Shown: in pieces, positions 36,376-45,512 of the stretch
Layout of the letters: each line of letters opens with the position of its first letter
Numbering within the stretch: the stretch's first letter is position 1
Source: Pseudomonas sp. CFBP 13711
GTDB taxonomy: Bacteria > Pseudomonadota > Gammaproteobacteria > Pseudomonadales > Pseudomonadaceae
Direction of reading: 5' to 3'
DNA length: 64,000 nucleotides
Assembly (NCBI RefSeq): GCF_014842265.1
Contig: NZ_JACYVI010000011.1
Coordinates: forward strand, 1 to 64,000
Program-made: the position numbers and the translations under genes
The notes under the pieces: generated by a model
Databases searched by the model: none
Told to the model about the DNA's origin: nothing
What the model saw: the letters and a program-made list of their open reading frames with translations, nothing else

Positions 36376-36616
36376 GGAGTGCCTGTTCAGGATGTGGGGT
36401 GTAGACCAATGAGCCCACTGGCATTGCCGAGGGTCGACCAACGTTCGATGCGCGGAATCATAAGCGCGGGACGACCGACTGCAACGGGTCGTCTGGGTAG
36501 ATGAGCTCAAAAGCGCAAGATTCTGTAAGTGGCGTTGTCTGCGGCCGATGTCCGGAATCATTGCGGATCTGACATTGCCGGGTCTGCACGTGCGCTTTAG
36601 ACTCCCGGCCATTCAC

Positions 36617-36631
36617 TAGACGACTGGTCTA
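36617..36631 (+). promoter_or_regulatory. NemR/TetR-like palindrome upstream of the OYE gene
   Basis: The sequence tagacgactggtcta has perfect outer arms tagac/gtcta around gactg. It resembles the TAGACC-N4-GGTCTA box recognised by NemR-type TetR regulators, which sense electrophiles and control Old Yellow Enzyme genes. It lies 50 bases before the reductase ATG, in the 306-base gap shared with the cupin gene (36376-36681). No regulator gene is next to it. Nothing else distinctive was seen in this gap. Confidence 0.55.
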
Positions 36632-36681
36632 CGCAGTGCGATCTAGCCAACACTTTCAACGACTTGAACGGAGTATCACCC

Positions 36682-37812
36682 ATGTCCACTCAACCCTTGC
36701 TCACCCACGTCAACCTCGGTCGGCACGTGCTGAAAAACCGCATTGCCTTCCCGCCGTTGACCCGGCAGAGAAGCCTGCAGCCGGGCGATATCGCTTCGGA
36801 CTTGATGGCGAGCTACTACCAGCAACGGGCGTCCGCCGGCTTCATGATCACCGAAGGCACCCAGATCGAGCCGCGCGGCCAAGGCTATGCATGGACCCCG
36901 GGCATCTACAGCGCCGAGCAGGTCGAAGGCTGGCGCAAAGTGACCGATGCAGTGCACGCAGAAGAGGGCGTGATTTTCGCCCAGCTCTGGCACGTCGGCC
37001 GTGTGTCCCATCACGCCTTGCAGCCTAACGGCGAAGCGCCGGTTGCCCCCTCGGCGATTCCGGCGGCCAACGCCAAAGCGTTCATCGAAACGGCGCCCGG
37101 CGCAGGGCAATTGGTCGTACCGCCGACGCCTCGTGCGCTGACCGTCGAGGAAATCCGCGAGCTGGTCAAGCTGTATGCCCAGGCGGCTAAGAATGCGATC
37201 GAAGCGGGTTTTGATGGCGTGGAAATTCACGCGGCAAACGGTTACCTCGTCAACCAGTTCATCTCCGAGCACGCCAACCACCGCGATGACGAATACGGCG
37301 GCTCGCTGGAAAACCGCCTGCGCTTCCTGCGCGAGATCGTCACTGCCGTCGCCGAAGCCGTAGGCGCGGACCGTCTGGGCGTGCGCTTCTCGCCGCTGTT
37401 CGCCAGCACCGACGAAGAACGCGTCTACATCGGCCTGGTGGAAAGCGACCCGCACCACACCTATGTCGAAGCCATCAAGGTCCTGGAAAACGCAGGCGTC
37501 GCCTACGTCTCCATCGCCGAAGCCGACTGGGACAACGCCCCCGAACTGCCGGACACCTTCCGCAAAGCCATCCGCGAAGCCTTCACCGGCCGCATCATCT
37601 ACGCCGGCCGCTACACCGCCGAACGCGGCAACCGCCTGATCGACGCCGGCGTGGCCGACCTCATCGCCTTCGGCCGCCCCTTCATCGCCAACCCCGACCT
37701 GCCGGCCCGCATCGCCAACGGCTGGCCCCTCAACCCCGTCAATCCGGCCACGTTGTATGGCGGGACGGAAGAGGGGTATATCGACTACCCGGTTTATAAC
37801 GCGGGTGAGTGA
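36682..37812 (+). CDS. Old Yellow Enzyme family alkene reductase (NemA-like)
   Basis: This 376-residue FMN enzyme starts at the ATG at 36682 after cggag. It reduces activated C=C bonds of electrophiles using NAD(P)H. Motifs include LKNRIAFPPLTRQRS, ITEGTQIEPRGQGYAWTPGI, QLWHVGRVSHHALQPNGEAP, HAANGYLVNQFISEHANHR and RYTAERGNRLIDAGVADLI with FGRPFIANPDLP. In place of the usual His-His or His-Asn substrate pair there is HAANG, consistent with the His/Asn class. Upstream palindrome 36617-36631 suggests induction by reactive electrophiles. NemA and XenA/XenB-type names are all possible. Confidence 0.9.
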   Translation: MSTQPLLTHVNLGRHVLKNRIAFPPLTRQRSLQPGDIASDLMASYYQQRASAGFMITEGTQIEPRGQGYAWTPGIYSAEQVEGWRKVTDAVHAEEGVIFAQLWHVGRVSHHALQPNGEAPVAPSAIPAANAKAFIETAPGAGQLVVPPTPRALTVEEIRELVKLYAQAAKNAIEAGFDGVEIHAANGYLVNQFISEHANHRDDEYGGSLENRLRFLREIVTAVAEAVGADRLGVRFSPLFASTDEERVYIGLVESDPHHTYVEAIKVLENAGVAYVSIAEADWDNAPELPDTFRKAIREAFTGRIIYAGRYTAERGNRLIDAGVADLIAFGRPFIANPDLPARIANGWPLNPVNPATLYGGTEEGYIDYPVYNAGE

Positions 37813-38165
37813 AGGCAGGGTGGTTAGCCGATTGGGGTGACGCGGAGCGTGGGAACGATCAGCGCGTCGAGTCTGGAGCCGGTTTCAACGGCCAAGATTA
37901 GTGGCGCATGAACTGGCCTCTTCCCGGCTAAAGCCGGTCCCACTAAGAGCAGCGCGTGCATTCAGCAAAATTGGGAGTGATTCGGCCTGCGAATTCCCGG
38001 CTGAAGCCGGTCCCACTAAGAGCAGTGCGTGCATTCAGCAAAGTTGGGAGTGATCCGGCCTACGTATTCCCGGCTAAAGCCGGTCCCACTAAAAAGCTGC
38101 GCGTGGCGCCATCAAAATTGATGGCGCCAGCACTGGCGTCTTCCCGGCTAAAGCCAGTCCTACCA
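37813..38165. repeat. Four REP copies and a 12-bp-arm hairpin
   Basis: This gene-free stretch holds REP cores in the same direction at about 37917-37943, 37989-38018, 38063-38091 and 38138-38164. The first three lie in direct repeats of about 73 bases that share the flank agcag-gcgtgcattcagca. A near-perfect palindrome at 38104-38129 (arms tggcgccatcaa and ttgatggcgcca) can form a strong hairpin. It lies between converging genes, so the hairpins may end or protect both transcripts. Confidence 0.88.
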
Positions 38166-38465
38166 AGAACGCGTTAGCTCTGCTTTTGATCTTCATACAC
38201 AGAAGGTTCAGTCACCGCGAAACGCGACTTGGGTGCAGGCTGAACGCAGGTCTCGCGCAGTGGGCCGAGCCGCATGGATGCGGCGAGAGCGCCGTCAGGG
38301 CATGGATGCCCGTTCGGCGCGGGCCCACGGAGTGAGACCGGAGTGAAGGAACCCTGACGAAGGAAGGGCCCAACCAGGAGCACAAAGCCCTTGGTTACTT
38401 GGGGCTTTATCAAGTAACTCGCCGAAGGCGAAATGTCTGCCGTTAGGCAGACGCTCTTGATTTGG
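38166..38465. repeat. Probable interspersed Pseudomonas repeat of about 300 bp
   Basis: No gene is credible here. The sequence holds several short hairpins: gccgcatggatgcggc near 38269-38284, gggcatggatgccc near 38298-38311 and tctgccgttaggcaga near 38438-38453. It resembles an intergenic repeat I recall as common in Pseudomonas genomes, often mis-annotated as a small protein ending in PKSRFAV. A 126-codon frame on the minus strand (38174-38554) overlaps the HAD gene and is such a spurious call. The family assignment is from memory. Confidence 0.5.
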
Positions 38466-39140
38466 CTATTCCCGAGTAGCGATCTCATCGAGATGGTTGA
38501 GCAACGCCAGCGGATCCTCATACACCCGCAACGCCCCGGCCCGCTCCAGCTCACTCACATCGTAGCCACCCGAAAGCAACCCAATCCCCGTCGCCTTGCA
38601 CCGCCGCGCCGCCAGCATGTCCCAGATCGCATCGCCGATCACCAGACAATCCTCAATCTTCGCGTCGATCTTCTTCGCAGCCGTCACAAACAAATCCGGG
38701 TCCGGCTTGCCATTCTTCACATCATCGCGCGTGATCAGATTGATCTTCTTCGGGTCCAGCCCCAACGCCTTCAAATTGATCTGCGCCGTCGACATCTCCC
38801 CACTGGTCGCGATGCACCAGGGGAAGCCCTCATCGTCCAGCGTCTTCAGCAAATCAACAGCGCCAGGCAAAGCAATGATCTGATCCTGAGTTCTCTCATA
38901 CGCCTCGGCGTGCCTTTTACTCAACCGCTCGGCCTGCGCCTCGGTGATTTCCATCCCGGTTTCCCGGGACAGCATCTTCAGCATCAAACCGCCGCTCATG
39001 CCGATCTTGCGGTGGATTCGCCACATCGCCAGAGGAATGTTTTCCGAATCGAGGGCTTCTTTCCACGCCGTGACGTTCTGATAAACGCTGTCGGTCAGGG
39101 TGCCGTCGAGGTCGAAAAGAAAGGAAGTATTGGATCGCAT
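38466..39140 (-). CDS. HAD-family phosphatase
   Basis: The 224-residue HAD hydrolase has motif I FLFDLDGTLTD with nucleophile Asp10 and Asp12, motif II IATSG, the Lys of NGKPDPDLF and motif IV VIGDAIWDMLAARR. A helical cap lies between motifs I and II, as in phosphoglycolate/beta-phosphoglucomutase-like enzymes. It probably removes phosphate from a small metabolite; the substrate is unknown. It stands alone, upstream of the repeat-rich gap. Confidence 0.88.
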   Translation of the reverse strand: MRSNTSFLFDLDGTLTDSVYQNVTAWKEALDSENIPLAMWRIHRKIGMSGGLMLKMLSRETGMEITEAQAERLSKRHAEAYERTQDQIIALPGAVDLLKTLDDEGFPWCIATSGEMSTAQINLKALGLDPKKINLITRDDVKNGKPDPDLFVTAAKKIDAKIEDCLVIGDAIWDMLAARRCKATGIGLLSGGYDVSELERAGALRVYEDPLALLNHLDEIATRE

Positions 39141-39232
39141 GGTGTGGCTCCGTTGGTAAACATGTCATCCGCTGACAATGGCTAAAAATAAAAGGGACGG
39201 GCCCGGCGCTCAGGCAAGCCGCATAAAGCTGC

Positions 39233-39475
39233 TCAGGACAACCCGAGTGTCAGCCGTTTCAACCGCGACTCCACGACGGCGTCATAGAACTCGGAAAGCT
39301 GCTCGGCCTGCTGCGCGTCGATTCCCCCGCAGCAACGCAAACCGAGCACGAAGCCATTGGCCTGAGCGCCGCTCTTGACCACATCGATGGTCGAGCCAGA
39401 GGCGCGTATGTCGGCCAGGATCATTTCGCTTTGCGGTCGTAGCACGGGGGGCAAGTGATCAATGATGTCGGTCAT
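39233..39475 (-). CDS. Small conserved-type hypothetical protein
   Basis: This 80-residue soluble protein has a Cys-Cys-Gly centre (LGLRCCGGIDAQQAEQLSEF) and a mixed alpha/beta look, with no signal peptide or membrane helix. Weak purine-rich RBS candidates (ggcagcctcc region on the coding strand) precede it. Codon use matches the host. No family is recognised. It lies between the HAD phosphatase and proP, 92 bases upstream of the former. Confidence 0.6.
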   Translation of the reverse strand: MTDIIDHLPPVLRPQSEMILADIRASGSTIDVVKSGAQANGFVLGLRCCGGIDAQQAEQLSEFYDAVVESRLKRLTLGLS

Positions 39476-39648
39476 GGGGAGGAGGCTGCCTTTCAGTTAT
39501 CTGTCCGCCTGTCAGTGCCTGCACAGAAGCGGGTGAATGCTCATGCAAGACCTGACCGGGAGAGGGACGCAGCGGTTCAGACAAATTTGCCGAAATGGCC
39601 GCGAACGGCAGGGATACCGTCGCGGCCATCTGTTTGGATAAGCTGCTG

Positions 39649-41151
39649 TCAATCTATACGCGGGTGCTGCTGAACCAGGCTCTCGCGTTTGGCTTGCAAC
39701 TCGGCAATCTGCGTGTCGATGTCTTCGATCTTCTGTTCGATATTGTCGTGGTGCTCCTGCAGCAGTTCACGGGCTTCGTTGAGGTCCGATGCCGCCGGCG
39801 CTGCGCCGCGCAAAGGCTTATTGGCGGTTTCCTTCATGGTCAGGCCGGTGATCAGGCCCACCACCGCGACGACCATCAGGTAGTACGCCGGCATGTACAG
39901 GTCCTGGGTGGTTTCAACCAGCCAGGCGACCACGGTCGGGGTCAGGCCGGCGATCAACACCGACACGTTAAAGGCACTGGCCAGCGCGCTGTAACGGATG
40001 TGGGTGGGGAACATCGCCGGGAGTGTCGAGGCCATCACCCCGATGAAGAAGTTGAGGATCACCGCGATCATCAGCAGGCCGGCGAAGATCAGACCCAACT
40101 GGCCGCTGTTGATCAGTTTGAACGCCGGAATCGACAGCACCAGCAGAGCGATGCTGCCGGCAATGATGAAGGGCCGACGGCCGATCTTGTCGCTGAGGAA
40201 ACCAATCAGCGGCTGCACGAACAGCATGCCGACCATGATCGCGACGATGATCAGTACGCCGCGGTTCTCGCTGTAATGCAGGTTGTGCGAGAGGTAACTC
40301 GGCATGTACGTCAGCAGCATGTAATACGTGACGTTGGTGGCCGCGACCACGCCGATGCAGGTCAGCAGGCTGCGCCAGTGCTTGGTGGCGACCTCCTTGA
40401 ACGACACTTTCGGGCCGTGGGCCAGGCCTTCGCGGTCACCCTGTTCGAGTTTTTCCACGTGCTGCTGGAATGCCGGGGTTTCTTCCAGGGCGTTACGCAG
40501 GTAGAGGCCGATCATGCCCAGTGGCAGGGCGAGGAAGAACGGCAGGCGCCAGCCCCATTCGAGAAATTTCTCCTCGCCGACGACGGAAGAGATCAGCACC
40601 ACGACGCCGGCACCGAGTACGAAACCGGCGATCGAGCCGAAATCCAGCCAGCTGCCGAGGAACCCGCGTTTGCGGTCCGGCGCGTATTCAGCCACGAAGA
40701 TCGAAGCGCCGGTGTATTCGCCCCCGACCGAGAAACCCTGGGCCATCTTCGCCAACAGCAGCAGGATCGGCGCCCAGATGCCAATCGTTTCATACGAGGG
40801 GATCAGCCCGATGGCGAAGGTGCTGAGGGACATGATGACGATGGTCGCGGCGAGGACTTTCTGTCGCCCGTATTTGTCGCCGATGGCGCCGAAGAACACG
40901 CCGCCGATGGGGCGAATCAGGAAGGGCACGGAAAAGGTCGCGAGGGCCGCGATCATCTGCACGCTGGGGTCGGCGCCGGGGAAGAAGATCTTGCCCAGTG
41001 CGTAGGCCACGAAGCCGTAGACGCCGAAGTCGAACCATTCCATTGCGTTGCCCAGGGCGGCGGCGGTGATGGCCTTCCGCATCTTGGCATCGTCGACAAT
41101 AGTGATGTCTTGCAACCCGATCGGGTTGACGGTTTTCTTGCGTGATCTCAT
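39649..41151 (-). CDS. proP: Osmoprotectant/proton symporter ProP
   Basis: The protein has 500 residues, the length of E. coli ProP, if read from the ATG at 41151 (MRSRKKTVNPIGLQDITIVD). It is an MFS sugar-porter-like transporter with 12 helices, GNAMEWFDFGVYGFVAYALG near the start, motif A GAIGDKYGRQKVL and IGFLSDKIGRRPF in the second half. The C-terminus ends in a charged helix (NEARELLQEHHDNIEQKIED) that could form the coiled coil seen in osmosensing ProP. It imports proline, glycine betaine and ectoine at high osmolarity. Longer frames to 41295 are non-coding. Confidence 0.92.
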   Translation of the reverse strand: MRSRKKTVNPIGLQDITIVDDAKMRKAITAAALGNAMEWFDFGVYGFVAYALGKIFFPGADPSVQMIAALATFSVPFLIRPIGGVFFGAIGDKYGRQKVLAATIVIMSLSTFAIGLIPSYETIGIWAPILLLLAKMAQGFSVGGEYTGASIFVAEYAPDRKRGFLGSWLDFGSIAGFVLGAGVVVLISSVVGEEKFLEWGWRLPFFLALPLGMIGLYLRNALEETPAFQQHVEKLEQGDREGLAHGPKVSFKEVATKHWRSLLTCIGVVAATNVTYYMLLTYMPSYLSHNLHYSENRGVLIIVAIMVGMLFVQPLIGFLSDKIGRRPFIIAGSIALLVLSIPAFKLINSGQLGLIFAGLLMIAVILNFFIGVMASTLPAMFPTHIRYSALASAFNVSVLIAGLTPTVVAWLVETTQDLYMPAYYLMVVAVVGLITGLTMKETANKPLRGAAPAASDLNEARELLQEHHDNIEQKIEDIDTQIAELQAKRESLVQQHPRID

Positions 41152-41493
41152 AAAAGTCCCGGCAGGTAGAGGTGTGACGTTGCGGCGATCAGTATCCCGA
41201 CCAACGGCAGTCCATGCACTCCGTGGAGAATGTGTGCTGTCGTAGTAGTGGCAGACCGATCTGCATCTGATAGGTGCAGAGGGTAAATAATTCATTAACT
41301 GGCCTGGATTTCCCGAATTATCCGCAAATGAATGGTATTGATTGCGACGCAGGTCGTTGCATTATCCAAATAGGTTGGATCCAATAAGCTGAGTGCATTA
41401 CCACTAGTCGGGTGGTAGTTAAACTCTATTGCCAGAGTGATGGCGCAATGACATATTCGCTCCCGTCATCCATCCTCACACACGGAAAACCAG
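41152..41493. promoter_or_regulatory. Divergent proP / protease control region with inverted repeats
   Basis: This 342-base AT-richer gap lies between divergently read genes. Inverted repeats are atccaa-N5-ttggat at 41364-41380, which overlaps ttggatccaa at 41375-41384, and taccac-N7-gtggta at 41399-41417. An imperfect ctgcatct/aggtgcag pair lies near 41260-41279. Some are probably protein-binding sites, but the regulator is unknown. Confidence 0.4.
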
Positions 41494-42147
41494 ATGCGCC
41501 CCTTCAAGTCACTTGTTGCAGCCTCAGTGCTGATCAGCGGGTGCAACGGAATGCCCACCGCTTTTACCCAGGATCCTGTCTTTGACCAAGCCTTCGTCGT
41601 CCACTCCGGTGCGCCGTTGCCCTATCTGTTGATGGGCACCGCGATCCAGTGGAATGAAGATTATGCGGTGACCGTCAAACACATCCCTTACATCTCGGGC
41701 GCGGTGTTTCAGGGGCAGGGCGACGTGCAGTTCTTCAAGCACAAGGCCGATTCCGTTCCGATGTGGCGTTCATACCAGCCGGGTGAAGAGCTCACCTCCG
41801 TGGGCTACAACTCCGCTTACATGTCGGTGAAAGGCACAGGCCATGCGCTGCCGGCGATGGTTCGCCTGGACGCAAAAGAAGGCAACGTGATGTACGGCAC
41901 CCATGATGGCCCGGTGGCCAAGGGCATGTCGGGCGGTCCGGTATTCGCCGCAGATGGCAAGGTAGTGGGGATCACCGTGGCGTTGCTGACCTCCAGCGAC
42001 CTGGCCAAGATCAAGCGTCCAGACCTGGCCAACCAGCCACGGATCAGCATCTTCATGCCGTACAACGAAATCAACCGCGAGTGGACCCGTTACATGGCGC
42101 AGCTCAAGCCTGCCACGCCAGCGCCGGTTCATCTCGCGGTCAACTGA
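41494..42147 (+). CDS. Trypsin-like serine protease lipoprotein
   Basis: This 217-residue protein has a lipoprotein signal peptide with lipobox L-I-S-G-C at Cys17; Asn at +2 favours the outer membrane. The mature protein resembles a small trypsin-like fold: AVTVKHIPYI carries the likely His, FFKHKADSVP a possible Asp, and GMSGGPVFAADGKVVGIT the nucleophile Ser. The ATG follows an ordinary purine-rich stretch. Its stop codon TGA (42145-42147) touches the stop of the converging HlyD gene, so the two messages must overlap. It may process or release the nearby type I-secreted adhesin; this is inference. It could also be an inactive or general stress protease. Confidence 0.72.
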   Translation: MRPFKSLVAASVLISGCNGMPTAFTQDPVFDQAFVVHSGAPLPYLLMGTAIQWNEDYAVTVKHIPYISGAVFQGQGDVQFFKHKADSVPMWRSYQPGEELTSVGYNSAYMSVKGTGHALPAMVRLDAKEGNVMYGTHDGPVAKGMSGGPVFAADGKVVGITVALLTSSDLAKIKRPDLANQPRISIFMPYNEINREWTRYMAQLKPATPAPVHLAVN

Positions 42148-43356
42148 TCAACGCTCGCGCAGGGCTTCACGGGCGCGGTTGAGGGGCTTGATGAGGTAAT
42201 CCAGCACGGTTTTTTCACCCGTGCGGATGTCCACGGTGGCGATCATTCCGGGGACGATGGCAAAGGTCTTGCCCGCCTTGTTGCGCAGCACATCCGAGTC
42301 CGTACGGATAAACACGCGGTAGTAGAAGATTTCCGGCTTGACCTCATCCTGAATCGTGTCCGGCGAGATGGTCACCACCTTGCCGTCGAGGCTGCCGTAG
42401 ATCGAATAGTCGTAGGCCGTGATTTTCACTTTGGCCTGCTGCTCGGGGTGAATGAAAGCAATGTCCCGGGGCGAGATGCGGGTTTCGATCAGCAGTTGCT
42501 CATCCAGCGGGACGATCTGCATCAGCTGCCCATTGGGCGGCACGACCCCGCCGATGGTGGTGACTTTGATGTCCTTGACGATGCCGCGCACCGGCGAGCG
42601 CAAGGTCAGGCGTGACAACGAATCGCTGCGCCCACGGATCACCGCCGACAGCATCTGCGCCTCGGCATTGGCTTTGGCCAGGTCTTCGCGGGCATGCACC
42701 ATGTACTCCGAACGCGCCTCGGTCGCCTTGAGCTCAAGCTCGGAGCGCTGGCGGTTCAGGCGCAGCACTTCGACCCGGCTCGACGCGCCGATCTTCGCCA
42801 GGTTCTCGGTGATGTCCAGTTCGCTGCGCACCAGCTTCAGCGAGCTTTCGATGCCGGTGAGGGTTTCGCTCAGGCCCCTGCGCCGGGCGTTGAACAAATC
42901 GGTTTCGGCGCGGCGCAGCTCCGGGTACTTATCCAGCGACGCGTCGAAGGTCAGCGGTTTCTCGCTGACTTCCGCCTGCAGCCGATTGACGCTGGCCAGC
43001 GCCGCCCGGTATTTCGCCTCGCTTTCACCGACGTTCGATTCACTCTTCACTGCATCCAGTTGCGCCAGCACCTGACCGCGCTCCACCAGCGTGCCTTCGC
43101 TGACGTTCAACTCCTTGATAATCCCGCCCTCCATGGACTGAATCAGCTGCTCCCTGGAACTGGGCACCACCTTGCCGGTGCCGGTGGACACTTCCACCAC
43201 CTGAAACCAGGCCGCCCAGGCGATAAAGCACGCCAGCATCAGCGCGCAGGTCCAGATCACCCGCACGCTTCCGGTGATGCTGCGCTCGTCCTTGCCGTCG
43301 AGGTAGGTGATCTGGTCGGCGAGCCGTGGAGTTTGCTCCGTGGTCAGTGCGTTCAT
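42148..43356 (-). CDS. Type I secretion membrane-fusion protein (HlyD/LapC-like)
   Basis: The 402-residue HlyD-family adaptor has one N-terminal membrane helix (TCALMLACFIAWAAWFQVV). Then follow a lipoyl half (GGIIKELNVSEGTLVERGQV), a long helical hairpin (about 120-260) and the second lipoyl/barrel part (LRSPVRGIVKDIKVTTIGGV), with the C-terminal signature YRVFIRTD then VPGMIATVDIRTGEKTVLDY. It bridges the inner-membrane ABC pump and the TolC-like channel. It overlaps the pump gene by four bases and is last in the operon. Confidence 0.92.
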   Translation of the reverse strand: MNALTTEQTPRLADQITYLDGKDERSITGSVRVIWTCALMLACFIAWAAWFQVVEVSTGTGKVVPSSREQLIQSMEGGIIKELNVSEGTLVERGQVLAQLDAVKSESNVGESEAKYRAALASVNRLQAEVSEKPLTFDASLDKYPELRRAETDLFNARRRGLSETLTGIESSLKLVRSELDITENLAKIGASSRVEVLRLNRQRSELELKATEARSEYMVHAREDLAKANAEAQMLSAVIRGRSDSLSRLTLRSPVRGIVKDIKVTTIGGVVPPNGQLMQIVPLDEQLLIETRISPRDIAFIHPEQQAKVKITAYDYSIYGSLDGKVVTISPDTIQDEVKPEIFYYRVFIRTDSDVLRNKAGKTFAIVPGMIATVDIRTGEKTVLDYLIKPLNRAREALRER

Positions 43357-45512
43357 GCCTGCGCTCCTTGCGGCTGTCTGAGTCGGGTGAGGGCGGCGTC
43401 GCGGTGGTCATCGATGACGATGCGACCGTTGTCCAGCACGATGATCCGTTCCACCAGTTGCAGCAGGCTGACTCGGTGGGTGGCGACGATCAGCGTGCGG
43501 CCCTGACACCAGGTCGAGAGTTTTTCCAGCAACTGGCGTTCGGTGATGTCATCCAGTGACGCCGTGGGTTCGTCCAGCAGCAGCACCTGGGGCTGGCGAA
43601 TCAGCAAGCGTGACAGCAGCAGGCTCTGGCGCTGACCGCCGGACAGGCCCAGACCCCCTTCGAGAATCAGGTGGTCCATGCCCTTGGGCATCTGGCGGAC
43701 AAACTCCAGCGCGCCGGTCACCGACAGGGCGGCGATGATTTCCTGATCGCTGGCCTGGCCCGCGCCGAGGGTGAGGTTGTCGCGCAGAGTGCCGTGAAAC
43801 AGCCGCGCCTGCTGCGACATCAGGCCGACGTCCCGGCGCAGGTCGGCCGGGTCCAGGTGAGCGAGGGAGATGCCGTCCACGGTGGTCTCGCCGCTGGACA
43901 AATCCATCGAACCCGCCAGCGCCTGCAGCAGCGTCGACTTGCCCGCGCCATTGCGCCCGAGGATGGCGACGCGCTCACCGGGCCGTATGTTCAGGTTGAT
44001 ACCACTCAGCGCGGGCGATGCCTCTTCGCTGTATTTGAAGCCGGCCTGACGCAACACGTAATCCCCGCGAATGGCGGGCATATGCACGCGCTGGCTGCCT
44101 TCGGGGTGATCGACCGGCATCTGCATCAGCCGGTTGAGCCCCTGCAGCGCGACTTTCGCCTGTTGCCAGCGGGTTAGCACGTGGGTCAGTTGCGCCATTG
44201 GCGCCATCATCCGCGAGGCCAGCATCGAGGCGGCCACCAGGCTGCCGGTGGTAAGGTCGCCGCCAATCACCATGGGCGCACCGAACACGATGACCACGGC
44301 AAACACCGCGCCCTGCACGTTCTGGGTCCAGGCCACCAGGCTGTTGGTCAGCGAACGCAATTTCAGGCTGCTGTCGGCAGACGCGGCGTTGTAGTGATTC
44401 CACTGCTGCTGGAAACGTTGCTCGGCCTGCAGCGCCTTGATGTCGTCCATGCCCTGCACGGCTTCCACCAGCATGGCGTTGCGCAGTGCGGCTTCGCGCA
44501 TCGAGGCATTGGCCAGCCGCGCCAGTTTGCGTTGGGCAAAGACGCCGGGCAGCACCATCGCCACCAGCGCGACCAGAGGAATCAGCACCAGCGCCCCGCC
44601 AATCAGATAGAACACCAGCAAGAACAGGAAGAAGAACGGCATGTCCGCCAGCGCCGTCGCGGTGCTGGAGGTGATCAGGTCGCGGATCTGCTCCAGCTCG
44701 CGCAGCTGCGAAATGAACGAGCCGGTGGATTTCGGCCGCGCCGAATTGCGCAGGCGCAGGGCGTGGCCGAACACCAGGTCCGACACCCGCAGGTCGGCGC
44801 GCTTGCCCAGTACGTCGGTGATGCGCAGACGCATGATGCGCATGACGAAGTCGAACACCAGCGCCAGCATCACGCCGCCAAACAACACGTACAGCGTCGG
44901 CAGCGACTCGGCCGGAATCACCCGGTCGTAGACCTGCATGGAAAACAGCACGCCGGCCATGCCCAGCAGGTTGGCGACCAGCGACGCCAGCATCACTTGC
45001 CGGTAGGGGCGCAGGTCGCTGAGGACGATGCGCCGGAACCAGTGCTCGTCGTAAGGCTTGATGTAGTCGTCGGTGCGCACGTCGCTGAGGGGTTGGATGG
45101 GCCGCAGGATCACCGTGCGCAGCGCCTGCTCGGCAAGCACGGCCGGGTCGATGCGGCTTTGCAGGCCCTGATCGCCGCTGTAGGCGATGCCCAGTTCGCC
45201 TTGCTCGCTGACGCTTTCGATCACCCCGACCTGGCCGTCGCGCAGTTGCACCAGCAGCGGCGTGCGCCAGCGCGACAGGCTCTTGCGGTCATAGCGGGCG
45301 AACTTGACGCTCAAGCCCGCCTGGCGCGCCATGTAGCGAACCACTTCTTCGACACGACCCTCGCTGTTGGTGGATGCCAGGCGAATGCTTTCCGGTGACA
45401 CGTCGAGGCGGTAATGCCGGGCGACGGTGAGGATGGCTTCCAGCCACGGCGAATAATCCGGACGATCGGGGCCTGCCGCAGGGGCTTCGGGGATGACGAT
45501 GGTCTCGGTCAT
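43353..45512 (-). CDS. Type I secretion ABC transporter (LapB/LssB-like)
   Basis: The 719-residue pump has an N-terminal C39-like domain (about 20-140) without the catalytic Cys. Such a domain binds but does not cut the substrate, as in RTX adhesin exporters. Six membrane helices follow (about 165-440). The nucleotide domain has GRNGAGKST near 515, LSGGQRQSLLLSRLLI, LLLDEPTASLD and the VATHR His loop. It is coupled by four-base overlaps to both neighbours. It should export the giant adhesin encoded upstream. Confidence 0.92.
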   Translation of the reverse strand: MTETIVIPEAPAAGPDRPDYSPWLEAILTVARHYRLDVSPESIRLASTNSEGRVEEVVRYMARQAGLSVKFARYDRKSLSRWRTPLLVQLRDGQVGVIESVSEQGELGIAYSGDQGLQSRIDPAVLAEQALRTVILRPIQPLSDVRTDDYIKPYDEHWFRRIVLSDLRPYRQVMLASLVANLLGMAGVLFSMQVYDRVIPAESLPTLYVLFGGVMLALVFDFVMRIMRLRITDVLGKRADLRVSDLVFGHALRLRNSARPKSTGSFISQLRELEQIRDLITSSTATALADMPFFFLFLLVFYLIGGALVLIPLVALVAMVLPGVFAQRKLARLANASMREAALRNAMLVEAVQGMDDIKALQAEQRFQQQWNHYNAASADSSLKLRSLTNSLVAWTQNVQGAVFAVVIVFGAPMVIGGDLTTGSLVAASMLASRMMAPMAQLTHVLTRWQQAKVALQGLNRLMQMPVDHPEGSQRVHMPAIRGDYVLRQAGFKYSEEASPALSGINLNIRPGERVAILGRNGAGKSTLLQALAGSMDLSSGETTVDGISLAHLDPADLRRDVGLMSQQARLFHGTLRDNLTLGAGQASDQEIIAALSVTGALEFVRQMPKGMDHLILEGGLGLSGGQRQSLLLSRLLIRQPQVLLLDEPTASLDDITERQLLEKLSTWCQGRTLIVATHRVSLLQLVERIIVLDNGRIVIDDHRDAALTRLRQPQGAQA

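Noticed and set aside
38174..38554. 126-codon minus-strand frame
   Set aside because: It overlaps the HAD gene and lies in an interspersed repeat with hairpins; composition is not protein-like.
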